NCBI GenBank assembly: GCA_017432615.1
Contig: JAFRIV010000029.1
Location: forward strand, 32,918-96,917
Length of the DNA stretch: 64,000 nucleotides
Direction: 5' to 3'
Origin: Oscillospiraceae bacterium
Lineage (GTDB): Bacteria; Bacillota; Clostridia; Oscillospirales; Oscillospiraceae
Shown one piece after another: positions 9,324 to 17,744 of this stretch. Under the pieces are notes generated by a model. That model had not been told where the DNA came from. It saw nothing but the letters and a program-made list of their open reading frames with translations, and did not search any database. The translations under genes and the position numbers were made by a program. Each line of letters starts with the position of its first letter. Within the stretch, counting starts at the first letter, position 1.

Positions 9324-10358
9324 TCAGAACCGGCCTTCCAGGATCCGGTCCGTGATGATCCGCCCGACATCAAAATTGTTCTTCATGGCTGTGAAGAAGA
9401 TATCTGCCGATTCCACGTTGTCATCGCCGCGCAGGGTGTGCGGTTCGTCGCCGCTCCAGAAGCTTTCCGGCGTGACGCCCGGCATATAAACATCCATGTT
9501 CACGCTGTCCCGGATGATGATCAGTCGGTCCAGCAGGCCCATCTGCCGGACCGCCCGCGCCACCGCCACATCTTCCATTTCCGTCGCCGTGTAAGGATCC
9601 GTGCACTGATAGGTTTCGGCCATGAGTAGCGCGTTTTCGTGGCCGTAAATGCCTTTCCAGTAGTTATCGGCGGTAACCGAGGTCCCCCGCAGCACCTGCG
9701 GGTCGCGTCCGGCCCAGTCCTCGCCGTTGAAAACAGCCAGCATATAGGCGCGGGTGACCTCCGTTGTATGGAGGGGAGTCTCTTTTACAAGGGCGTATAC
9801 CCGGTCCGTCAGCTCCGGATCCAAACGCACTACGGCATAGCTGTCATAATTGACGTCGTGGAACCAGGTCGTTCCGTCCGGATCCTCAATCTCCCGGGCA
9901 TCCATGTGGTGCCCCAGGTCATAGTCCACGACCGTGGATATGATGAACACATCTCCCATGACCGTGCTTCCGTAAGCGGACCCGCAGCAGCCGGTTGAAA
10001 TGATATAGGCCTGCGAAAAATCAAAACGGCTGTCAGACAGCACAGCCGCGGTGTTCAGTGCGGCACTGACTTTTCCCATGCCCAACAGGCACAGCGCGAC
10101 GCCGTCTTTGTAATACAGCGCGCAGGAGCTGTTCGGAACGTCATACGCCTCGCCCCCGGCCAGGTAATGCTCAAAATAGTATTGTGCCTCGCCCGGATCG
10201 TCACCACAGAGTTCGCCCACTTCAAACTTGGGAAGCAGCAGCACTTTAACCGGGAGGGGGGAAGACGGTTCCTCCGGCTGTTCCGCTGCAGAGCAGGGGC
10301 AGGAGACAAAAAACGCAAGGACCGCAAGGATCACCAGGGACGCCCGGTTTTTTTTCAT
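9324..10358 (-). CDS. Purine nucleoside permease (NUP) family protein
   Basis: The roughly 345-residue exported protein begins with a signal peptide (KKNRASLVILAVLAFFVSC, cleavage near SAA). The mature part matches the NUP/purine nucleoside permease family: VKVLLLPKFEVGE, GMGKVSAALNTAAVLSDSRF, YIISTGCCGSAYGSTVMGDV, VTRAYMLAVFNGED and DNYWKGIYGHENALLMAE. The motif order resembles the nucleoside-phosphorylase fold. The family is named after a yeast uptake factor, but with a signal peptide and no membrane spans this is more likely an extracytoplasmic nucleoside-binding or phosphorylase-like protein than a channel. ATG 10358 has an AGG site 10 bp away; ATG 10364 is possible but crowds that site. 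It is monocistronic. Confidence 0.8.
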   Translation of the reverse strand: MKKNRASLVILAVLAFFVSCPCSAAEQPEEPSSPLPVKVLLLPKFEVGELCGDDPGEAQYYFEHYLAGGEAYDVPNSSCALYYKDGVALCLLGMGKVSAALNTAAVLSDSRFDFSQAYIISTGCCGSAYGSTVMGDVFIISTVVDYDLGHHMDAREIEDPDGTTWFHDVNYDSYAVVRLDPELTDRVYALVKETPLHTTEVTRAYMLAVFNGEDWAGRDPQVLRGTSVTADNYWKGIYGHENALLMAETYQCTDPYTATEMEDVAVARAVRQMGLLDRLIIIRDSVNMDVYMPGVTPESFWSGDEPHTLRGDDNVESADIFFTAMKNNFDVGRIITDRILEGRF

Positions 10359-10364
10359 TTTCAT

Positions 10365-10717
10365 TTTTCCTTTCCGATTAAGACATAAAAGATCTGCTGT
10401 CTGTTGACGCCGCGCAGGATGACGTGATCAGTATCCGTACGTCCGGGTTGCCTTGCCGTTCCGGACAGCACAGTCACCCCAATGGCATGATATCATAAAG
10501 CTCGAAAAGCTTCAAGACAGAGAACCGTTTCCTGTCTTGCTCAATCACCCTGAGCTGAGTTACACCGGAGACGGTTTTAACTGTCTCCGGTGTATATTTG
10601 GCTGTTGGCTTGTACCTCCGCAGCTGCGGCATTTGCAGGCAGGCCGACGGCCTTAACGGTTCATTTTTTGCTTTTTGGCAGATTTAATCCGTAAGCAGAT
10701 GTCTCACCGGGCAGGTT
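10365..10717. other. 353-bp gene-free region with serial hairpins
   Basis: No coding frame is convincing here. Several dyads follow one another: GTCCGG/CCGGAC (10441-10466), CAAGACAG/CTGTCTTG (10513-10539), an 11-bp stem ACACCGGAGAC/GTCTCCGGTGT (10562-10593), the 12-bp palindrome CCGCAGCTGCGG (10618-10629), and AGGCC/GGCCT followed by a T-rich stretch near 10650-10677. It may be a structured RNA, a set of decayed terminators or a leader of the minus-strand permease-like gene. No known riboswitch motif was recognised. Confidence 0.4.
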
Positions 10718-11816
10718 TCAGCGGATCGGCACCAGTTTTTTGAAGAGCAGGGACAGTACCACTGCAGGGCTGATCTCAATGACCTCAGCTTTCTCTTGGG
10801 CCTTGAGAAATCCTTCCTCCCGCAGCCAGTTCACCGTGTCCCGGATCGATTCTGAATACGGTCTGCTGTGGAAGCCAAGTTCCCTTTCCGCCTTTGAACT
10901 GTCATATTCATTGTTGCGGCTCAGCATGTAGATGTTGAATTCCGAGAGAAGCGGATCCTTTCCCGTGACCCTGCTGGCGGCTGCAAGCCCCTTCACCGCT
11001 ACTTTGGCGAGTTCTTTGGACAGAACATATGATTTTACAGAGAGTCCGGCTGCCTTGGCGATCTCACGGAACATATCCTGCATGGTGACAGTTTCACCGG
11101 TCAGGATATAGCTCTCGCCTCTGCGCCCTTTGCTGCAGGCGGCGATCACCCCGTCGGCCAGATCCCGGACATCGGCAATGCTGAAGATGCCTTCGAGCCC
11201 CATTCTCAATTTGCCCTGCACAAACTGCTGCACCATGCTGGTGACCGAGTTGAAGGCATAATCCTTCGGCCCGCAGATTCCCGAAGGCAGGACGATCGTG
11301 GCGTCCAGTTCCGGGTGGGACTGCACCGCGTCCAGAACCAGCTGTGCAGCCTCCGCCTTGGTCACGGAATAGCAGCCGACCAGCCCTTCTGTCGGCAGGA
11401 AGTGATCCACTTCCCTGATTTTTTGCCCGGCGGGAAGCTCCGGGATGGCCCCGGTTGAACCAACATAAACCAGCTTCCTGACACGGTGCTTCAGGCATTG
11501 GTCAATGATGTTGGCGGTGCCGCCTACATTGACGGCGCGTACCTTCGGGTTCATCTCCATTTTTTCCCACACGATGGCTGCGCAGTGGATGACATAGACC
11601 TCATCCTCTTCCGCAGTCCGGAAGAATTCCTCGAGAGACGGCACATCCAGAAGATCACCGTAAACGACCTCGACCTCCTTCGGCAGATACTTTCCGGTCG
11701 GGTCGTTCGGTAAAACGAGCCCCCGCACGCGCTCTCCCTTCTCCAACAGCTGTCGGCAGATGTTGCCGCCCAGATTCCCCGCTGCTCCGGTAACAAGATA
11801 GATTTTATATTTTCAT
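10718..11816 (-). CDS. NAD-dependent epimerase/dehydratase, frameshifted at its start
   Basis: This is a short-chain (extended SDR) oxidoreductase. The Rossmann motif TGAAGNLGG, YSVTKAEAA (YxxxK) and VLPSGICGPKD are all present, like dihydroflavonol-reductase or epimerase relatives. The only ATG with a good site (AAAGGAG, ATG at 11816) reads M-K-I then TAA. The rest of the protein, from KYKIYLVTGAAGNLGG on, is in the next frame. One extra A in the run at 11810-11813 explains this. The next in-frame ATG (11746) would lose the whole NAD-binding glycine motif. Either a homopolymer sequencing error or a real inactivating or phase-variable frameshift is involved. The C-terminal 60 residues end in a hydrophobic stretch (AVVLSLLFKKL). 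Confidence 0.75.
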
Positions 11817-11853
11817 GATGATATGCTCCTTTCTTTTCTCTTGTTCTGGAGCA

Positions 11854-11896
11854 ATCGTAACACCGTAGAATTATTTTGTCAACAATAAAATGTTGA
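11854..11896 (-). promoter_or_regulatory. Epimerase promoter with an overlapping dyad
   Basis: On the minus strand, TTGACA (11877-11882) and TACGAT (11854-11859) are 17 bp apart. A perfect inverted repeat TCAACA-N6-TGTTGA (11879-11896) covers and extends upstream of the -35 box, a usual place for a repressor or activator site. Confidence 0.6.
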
Positions 11897-11956
11897 ATAA
11901 ACTGTAAACTGACGGAAGGCAATGGATGAGCCACAATGCCTCCGTGCAGCAGAAAG

Positions 11957-11988
11957 GGAGCCCGCTTTTGATCGGGAAAGCAGGCTCC
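11957..11988 (-). terminator. Terminator of the HTH gene
   Basis: The stem GGAGCC/GGCTCC continues in GCTTT/AAAGC with one unpaired base on each side, directly after the stop of the minus-strand HTH gene. The minus-strand tail is CTTTCTG, so the T-tract is weak. Confidence 0.5.
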
Positions 11989-12001
11989 GGGTAAAATTGT
12001 T

Positions 12002-12877
12002 TCAGATCAGATGAATTTCGCTGACCGGGATTTCGGCTCTGTAATGGGAGAGATATTCTTCTTTCAGAAGCGTTGCTCTCTCAAGGTCGAACAGGAGGAC
12101 AGAGAGCTCACCGTGAAAGGATAAGCGGTCTTTGCAGGCACAGAGATCCTCATACGCGCCGGGATGATTCGTCACAACCGATACGATGCGATCTCTGCGC
12201 GGCTTCAGAAAAACCAGTTCCTCGACCATGCTCCGCAAGGTGTTTCTTGCCAGAGCGGGAGAAGGATATTCTTCTTCTGAAAGGAACGCATACCGAATCA
12301 GATATTCTGAAACTTCGTGGTTCATCAGTTTCAGACAGGTATCAAAACGAATCCCGTCGATTTCTGCACCGCCCATATGAACAAGCTGGAATGCCAGACC
12401 TTTTCCCCCAAGCCTTCCTAAGATGATGCCGTTCGCAGTGGCTGTAAACCGCTGTGTTTCACTCTGGAGACGCTGTATTCTTTTCAATTCTTCCGGCTTC
12501 ATGGCGGCAACGGACACTTCTGTTCTGCCACCGTCAGAGTAGATCCCCCTGGCCTGTAATACTTTGATCATGACAGAGGAGGGAATGTCAGCCAATGCTG
12601 TACGGATCCCCACGGACATGCCGGCAGACATGCCGCTCTGATAATCCTCAGACGTACCCGCGGCTGCGATCAGCTGCTGAGCGGTCACTCTGCCTCTCGG
12701 GGCTGCCTGCAGGCTGGTTAAAGCTTCATAGATCCCCGGCTTTTTGGGGATATAAGTCCCGTTTATGATTTTGGAGAGGATCGCCGCATCCACCCCGGAA
12801 TCCCGTGCATATTCTCTTAAGGAGCGGTCCTGCCCTTTCGCCTGTTTTACCAATTCTCCAACGCTGATCTGCTTCAT
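12002..12877 (-). CDS. Helix-turn-helix (XRE-like) regulator with a large C-terminal domain
   Basis: The 291-residue cytoplasmic protein has an N-terminal HTH (SLREYARDSGVDAAILSKII then NGTYIPKKPGIYEAL, about residues 18-52) of the XRE type. A middle region rich in small residues (SGMSAGMSVGIRTAL) leads to a C-terminal domain of about 150 residues (NGIILGRLGGKGLAFQLV to EIPVSEIHLI) with no family I can name. It is probably a DNA-binding regulator with a fused sensor or partner domain. It has its own promoter and terminator. It lies upstream of and in line with the frameshifted epimerase, which has a dyad over its promoter and could be a target. Confidence 0.75.
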   Translation of the reverse strand: MKQISVGELVKQAKGQDRSLREYARDSGVDAAILSKIINGTYIPKKPGIYEALTSLQAAPRGRVTAQQLIAAAGTSEDYQSGMSAGMSVGIRTALADIPSSVMIKVLQARGIYSDGGRTEVSVAAMKPEELKRIQRLQSETQRFTATANGIILGRLGGKGLAFQLVHMGGAEIDGIRFDTCLKLMNHEVSEYLIRYAFLSEEEYPSPALARNTLRSMVEELVFLKPRRDRIVSVVTNHPGAYEDLCACKDRLSFHGELSVLLFDLERATLLKEEYLSHYRAEIPVSEIHLI

Positions 12878-12907
12878 CTCAAACCTCCATGCCGGGCTCT
12901 TTGAATG

Positions 12908-12936
12908 ATTATATCATAGTTGAAAAAGATTAACAA
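12908..12936 (-). promoter_or_regulatory. HTH gene promoter
   Basis: On the minus strand, TTGTTA (12931-12936) and TATAAT (12908-12913) are 17 bp apart, about 30 bp before the ATG at 12877, which has a GGAGG site. Confidence 0.65.
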
Positions 12937-13048
12937 CATGCACTTTCCCAGACTGCCCTCTTGCTGGTTCTTTTTCGTTTCCTCCTCTATTTATAAATAA
13001 AAATTGTTTTGAGCGGATTTTCCAGTAGATTATTTAAGGCAGATACGG

Positions 13049-13054
13049 TATAAT
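13049..13054 (+). promoter_or_regulatory. -10 box upstream of the DMT transporter
   Basis: A consensus TATAAT lies 33 bp before the ATG at 13087. No good -35 box is present at the usual spacing. It is divergent to the HTH promoter. Confidence 0.45.
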
Positions 13055-13086
13055 ACCATGATATTTTTTGGAGAGGATCCTTACAG

Positions 13087-13962
13087 ATGAAGGCTTTCAT
13101 TCAGCATACGCTTTTCCCGATCCTTGCCGCAATGATCTGGGGCACTGCTTTTTCAGCACAGACGGTAGCCAGCACCTATATACAGCCCTTTGCCGTCAAT
13201 GCTTTTCGGGGGCTTGTTGCCTCCGCAGTGCTGATTCTGGTGTGCGTGATCTTTCATATCCGTCCCGGTGAGAAGAAAAAGGTGATCATCGGTTCCCTGG
13301 TCTGCGGCACGGCTCTGTTTATTGCCAGCAATTTTCAGCAGTACGGGATCGGAGAAGAGGGAGCGGGAAAATCCGGCTTTATCACGGCGCTTTATATCGT
13401 GCTGGTGCCGGTTTTCGGGGTTTTCCTGCACAAGCGGACAACGCCGAAGGTGTGGCTGGCCGTACTGATTGCTGTGACGGGCATGTATTTTCTCTGTATA
13501 AAACCCGGTGTGACGTTCGGCACAGGGGATCTGGCTCTGCTGGTTTGCGCCGTCATGTTTACCCTGCAGATCCTTGCCATCGATTTTTATTCCGGGATCG
13601 TGGATCCTGTTGCCCTTTCTGCGGGGCAGCTGCTTGTCTGCGGGCTGTTTTCCCTCATCGTTTCCGTTTTTGCGGAGACGACGACCCTGTCTGATTTTGC
13701 ACCCTGCCTGTGGCAGATGCTTTATGTGGCAATCTTCTCCAGCTGCGTTGCCTACACCCTGCAGATCTTTGCCCAGAAGGGCGGCAATCCTTCCGTCGTG
13801 TCGCTGCTGCTGAGCCTGGAATCTGTTTTTGCACTGCTGGGCGGCATGCTCCTGCTGGGGGAGAAAATGACCGGGCGGGAGTATCTGGGCTGCGTACTGA
13901 TGGCACTGGCCATTGTGATCTCCCAGCTGCCGGAGAACCGTTCGGAAAAGGAGACAGAGTAA
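13087..13962 (+). CDS. DMT-superfamily (EamA) transporter
   Basis: The 291-residue integral membrane protein has ten hydrophobic segments in two halves, the two-EamA layout. The first begins FPILAAMIWGTAFSAQTVAS, and the second includes ISVFAET..CLWQMLYVAIFSS and ESVFALLGGMLLLGEKMTG, the conserved end of the EamA domain. Family members export amino acids or metabolites; the substrate is unknown. A GGAGAGG site lies about 10 bp before the ATG. One base separates its TAA from the next ATG, so it is cotranscribed with the helicase. Confidence 0.88.
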   Translation: MKAFIQHTLFPILAAMIWGTAFSAQTVASTYIQPFAVNAFRGLVASAVLILVCVIFHIRPGEKKKVIIGSLVCGTALFIASNFQQYGIGEEGAGKSGFITALYIVLVPVFGVFLHKRTTPKVWLAVLIAVTGMYFLCIKPGVTFGTGDLALLVCAVMFTLQILAIDFYSGIVDPVALSAGQLLVCGLFSLIVSVFAETTTLSDFAPCLWQMLYVAIFSSCVAYTLQIFAQKGGNPSVVSLLLSLESVFALLGGMLLLGEKMTGREYLGCVLMALAIVISQLPENRSEKETE

Positions 13963-13963
13963 A

Positions 13964-16900
13964 ATGATCCGATGGCAGCATCTGTTTTCGAAAATGATCT
14001 TGAGCCGCGGCAAGGAGTATTTCCATAACAACGCAGTAAAGGATCTGCGCCGCTGGGCGGGGACATATCGCGCTACCGTGGCCGGGAGAGAGAAATACGC
14101 AGTACAGATCGTCACGGCAGCCAATAAAGTGCTGAGCATGTCCTGTACCTGCCCTTACGCGGAGGACGGGAATAACTGCAAGCACATGGCAGCGGTGCTT
14201 TTCGCCATTTCCATGGCGGAATTGAGCGGCGGCGTAAAAGTGGAAGAGGAAAAAGCCCTGACGGTTGATCGGCAGAAAAGAAAACGCTGTTTTCCCTTTC
14301 AGCGCCCCGAAGGGGAGGAAAAGTATCGGTATTTCCGTATGGAGGAGATCACAAGTTCTCTTTCCTTTTATGAAGATACCCTGGAAGAGGCGAAAACACT
14401 GCTGAAAGAGGGCAGAACACACTCCTTCCAGGTAAGCACCGGCTATTCCGGCGTTTATGAAGACGATGCCCTGGCAGGACAGGCGTCGATGGCCTTTGAA
14501 AAGCAGGGGGTAGCTTTCTGCTTTTTCCGGGCGGAGGAGCTTCTGAAAATAGAGTGCAGAGTCAACGGATGCAGGGCGGCGGGATATTTCGGCATATTTG
14601 ATCCCAACGGAGAAAAGGAACCCTGTGCCCATCAGGTCGCTCTGCTGCTGCAGCTGGAAGAAGAACTGAACCGCTCCAACCTTGGGGATGCCACTGACCG
14701 TGCCGCACACTTCATGCTTGATCAATTTACCAGCAGGCTGATGCGGGAAGATACTCCGGGGGTGGAAAATACCGAAGGAAACCGGGAGACGGCAGGGCGC
14801 ACGGTAACCCTGATCCCGCGCCTGAAAGAGGATTACCACATGCTCACTTCCGCTTTTCGGGCAGGAACCGGAGGAAAGTTTCTGCAGGTGAAGGATCTGA
14901 CGGCTCTGGTGGATGCGGTGGAAGAACGCCGGGAACTGAAACTCGGCAAAACGCTCACCCTGGATTTCGCCACGGATACGCTGGATGAAACAGCCAAAGG
15001 CTGGTTTGATTATATCAACCGCTATGTGCAGGATGAACGCAGCCGCCAGTACGGATTTACTTCCCGCTACGGGGAGGGAAATCCGAAACAGCAGATCCCG
15101 CTGCGTGCATCCTATCTGGACGAGTTCTTTGATCTTGGCCTCGGCCGTGAAGTGACGATGGCAGAAGGATACGGATCCGGAAATACGGAAGTGTCCCTGC
15201 GGGAAACGGAACCGAAGCTTTCCCTTCGTATTGAGGCAAAGAAGGATGACCGGGGAAATTTCGAGGGCATTACCCTCACCGGGAATCTGCCGGAGATTTT
15301 CAACGGGGCCAAATATCAGTATATCCTCCGTGACCGGGAGCTTTGCCGTATCAGCGGAAAGGGCTTTAAAGCGATCCGGCCGCTGTTTCATGCTTCCCGC
15401 GGAGAGGAACTGAACGTTACCATTGGACGCAGAAATCTTTCCGGATTTTATCACAATATCCTTCCCGTGCTGCAGGAGACCTGTACAATTATCCAGCCGG
15501 ATGAAGACCTGATCCTGACCTATGTGGAACCGGAAGCGGAGATCGGTTTTTACCTGGATGCCGTTTCCGGGATGCCGATATGCACAGCAAAGGCGGTTTA
15601 CGGCGAGCGGGAAGAACATCTCAGCGACTGGCTCGCCGAGCATCCGCAGATTACAGGCTCCTATCGGGATATGATTCGGGAACAGATGGCGCTTCATGCG
15701 GTGCAGAAGTATTTCCCGGAAGTGGTGGATCCCGTCGAGGGGATCCTCGGTTCGGACGGGGAGGAAGAGAGTATTTACCGAATCCTGACGGAAGGCGTCG
15801 AGGAACTCTGGCGCTACGGGCAGGTCTTCAGTACGCCTGGTTTTGATGCCATCAAAGTCCGCCGCAAGGTCAGCGTGAAGCTGGGTGTCTCGATGGACAG
15901 TGATATTATGGATCTCACGGTGTCTACGGAGGATCTCTCTCTGGGCGAACTGTTGGAGATCCTGGAGAGCTACAAACTGAAAAAAAAGTATCATCGTCTG
16001 AAAAACGGGGAATTTGTCAATCTGGACGAAACTGTCGCAGAGCTTGCGGCCATGGTCAGCGCGCTGCACCTTTCTCCTAAGGAATTCATCAGGGGCAGGA
16101 TGCATCTGCCGGCTTACCGTGCCCTGTATCTCGACAGGATGCTGGAGCAGGTCAGCGATCTGAAAATGGCCCGCGATACGCAGTTTCGCAAACTGGTCAA
16201 AAGCTTTAAGACCGTGGAGGACTCTGACTTTGAAGTTCCGGAAACGCTGCAGGGCGTGCTGCGGCCCTATCAGGCCTATGGCTATAAATGGCTGCGTACC
16301 CTTTCTGCCAGCGGTTTCGGGGGAATCCTTGCGGATGACATGGGCCTTGGAAAGACCCTCCAGATGATCTCCGTTTTGCTGGCAGAGCGGGATGAAGGCG
16401 CCATCGGCACTTCGCTGATCGTCTGCCCGGCCTCGCTGGTATTCAATTGGCTGGATGAGTTCGCCCGGTTTGCGCCGGATCTGAAAGTGTGTGCGGTGGT
16501 GGGGTCACAGGCGGAGCGATCTTCCATCCTGGAGCGATATGCCCGTTGGGATGTGCTCGTCACCTCTTATGACCTCTTAAAGCGCGACGCCCCCTGTTAT
16601 GAAGACCTTACCTTCCTTTACGAGATCCTGGATGAGGCACAGTTTATCAAAAACCACTCCACCTCGGCGGCAAAGTCGGTCAAGATCCTCCGCGCAAGGC
16701 ACCGTTTCGCCCTTACGGGTACGCCCATCGAAAACCGCCTCAGTGAGCTGTGGAGTATTTTTGATTTCCTGATGCCGGGCTTTTTATACGGTTATGACGT
16801 GTTCCGGAAAGAACTGGAAGCACCCATTGTGAAAAAGGGGGACGAAGAAGCGTCCCGGCGGCTGCGGCGGATGGTCTCGCCGTTTGTGCTGCGGCGCGTG

Positions 16901-17644
16901 AAAAACGACGTGCTGAAGGATCTGCCGGAAAAAGTGGAAGAAGTGCGTGTGATCCGCCTGGAAGAGGAGCAGCAGCGGCTTTATGATGCGCAGGTCGTGC
17001 ACATGAAGGAAATGATCGCCGCCACCGGGGAAGAGGAATTCGGACGGAGCAGGATCCGTATCCTTGCCGAGCTCACCCGCATCCGCCAGATCTGCTGTGA
17101 CCCTTCCTTGCTGTTTGAGGGATATGAAGGCGGCTCAGCCAAACGGGAAGCCTGTCTGGATCTGATCCGTTCCGCAATGGAAGGAGAACACCGCATCCTT
17201 GTGTTTTCCCAGTTTACATCGATGCTGGCACTCCTGAGAGAAGACCTTGACCGGGAGGGAATCGCTTTCTATGAACTGACCGGGGCAACGCCTAAACAGG
17301 AAAGGGTTTCTCTGGTGAACGCTTTCAATACCGGAGATGTGCCGGTCTTCCTGATCTCTCTGAAAGCCGGCGGCACCGGGCTGAACCTCACAGGGGCGGA
17401 TATCGTCATCCATTACGATCCGTGGTGGAATGCCGCCGCCCAGAACCAGGCAACTGACCGCACCCACCGCATCGGGCAGACCAGAGTGGTCACTGTGTTC
17501 AAACTCATAGCGAAGGATTCCATCGAAGAAAAGATCCGGATCATGCAGGAGAGAAAAAGCAGCCTCGCCGACGAGATCATTTCTTCCGATGCGGCCTCTC
17601 TCGGCACGCTTGACCGCGAGGAACTGCTGGCCCTGCTGACTTAG
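13964..17644 (+). CDS. SWIM zinc-finger SNF2-family DNA helicase/ATPase
   Basis: The 1226-residue protein has an N-terminal SWIM zinc finger (C61-x-C63 ... C72-x-H74 in CTCPYAEDGNNCKHMAA). A long bacterial SNF2-associated region follows. The Swi2/Snf2 ATPase has a Walker A ILADDMGLGKT near residue 790 and a DEAQ box near 890. The C-terminal helicase half carries VFLISLKAGGTGLNLTGAD and the arginine-finger motif QATDRTHRIGQT. All key motifs are intact. Proteins of this type are double-stranded DNA translocases that remodel protein-DNA complexes; a role in DNA repair or transcription recycling is inferred. It is translated directly after the transporter gene. Confidence 0.93.
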   Translation: MIRWQHLFSKMILSRGKEYFHNNAVKDLRRWAGTYRATVAGREKYAVQIVTAANKVLSMSCTCPYAEDGNNCKHMAAVLFAISMAELSGGVKVEEEKALTVDRQKRKRCFPFQRPEGEEKYRYFRMEEITSSLSFYEDTLEEAKTLLKEGRTHSFQVSTGYSGVYEDDALAGQASMAFEKQGVAFCFFRAEELLKIECRVNGCRAAGYFGIFDPNGEKEPCAHQVALLLQLEEELNRSNLGDATDRAAHFMLDQFTSRLMREDTPGVENTEGNRETAGRTVTLIPRLKEDYHMLTSAFRAGTGGKFLQVKDLTALVDAVEERRELKLGKTLTLDFATDTLDETAKGWFDYINRYVQDERSRQYGFTSRYGEGNPKQQIPLRASYLDEFFDLGLGREVTMAEGYGSGNTEVSLRETEPKLSLRIEAKKDDRGNFEGITLTGNLPEIFNGAKYQYILRDRELCRISGKGFKAIRPLFHASRGEELNVTIGRRNLSGFYHNILPVLQETCTIIQPDEDLILTYVEPEAEIGFYLDAVSGMPICTAKAVYGEREEHLSDWLAEHPQITGSYRDMIREQMALHAVQKYFPEVVDPVEGILGSDGEEESIYRILTEGVEELWRYGQVFSTPGFDAIKVRRKVSVKLGVSMDSDIMDLTVSTEDLSLGELLEILESYKLKKKYHRLKNGEFVNLDETVAELAAMVSALHLSPKEFIRGRMHLPAYRALYLDRMLEQVSDLKMARDTQFRKLVKSFKTVEDSDFEVPETLQGVLRPYQAYGYKWLRTLSASGFGGILADDMGLGKTLQMISVLLAERDEGAIGTSLIVCPASLVFNWLDEFARFAPDLKVCAVVGSQAERSSILERYARWDVLVTSYDLLKRDAPCYEDLTFLYEILDEAQFIKNHSTSAAKSVKILRARHRFALTGTPIENRLSELWSIFDFLMPGFLYGYDVFRKELEAPIVKKGDEEASRRLRRMVSPFVLRRVKNDVLKDLPEKVEEVRVIRLEEEQQRLYDAQVVHMKEMIAATGEEEFGRSRIRILAELTRIRQICCDPSLLFEGYEGGSAKREACLDLIRSAMEGEHRILVFSQFTSMLALLREDLDREGIAFYELTGATPKQERVSLVNAFNTGDVPVFLISLKAGGTGLNLTGADIVIHYDPWWNAAAQNQATDRTHRIGQTRVVTVFKLIAKDSIEEKIRIMQERKSSLADEIISSDAASLGTLDREELLALLT

Positions 17645-17744
17645 GAAGTTTTTTGAAAATATTTTTCCTTTGTTCATTTTCTGTACATATTTTTTCTGTA
17701 TAGTAAAAACTTGTCTGAAAAAAGTTTGAGGGGTCTACAGAAGC

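Noticed and set aside
13655-16105. Open frame of over 800 codons on the minus strand
   Set aside because: It lies wholly opposite the DMT transporter and SNF2 helicase genes, has no ribosome site and shows no family motif. It results from the codon bias of the sense genes.
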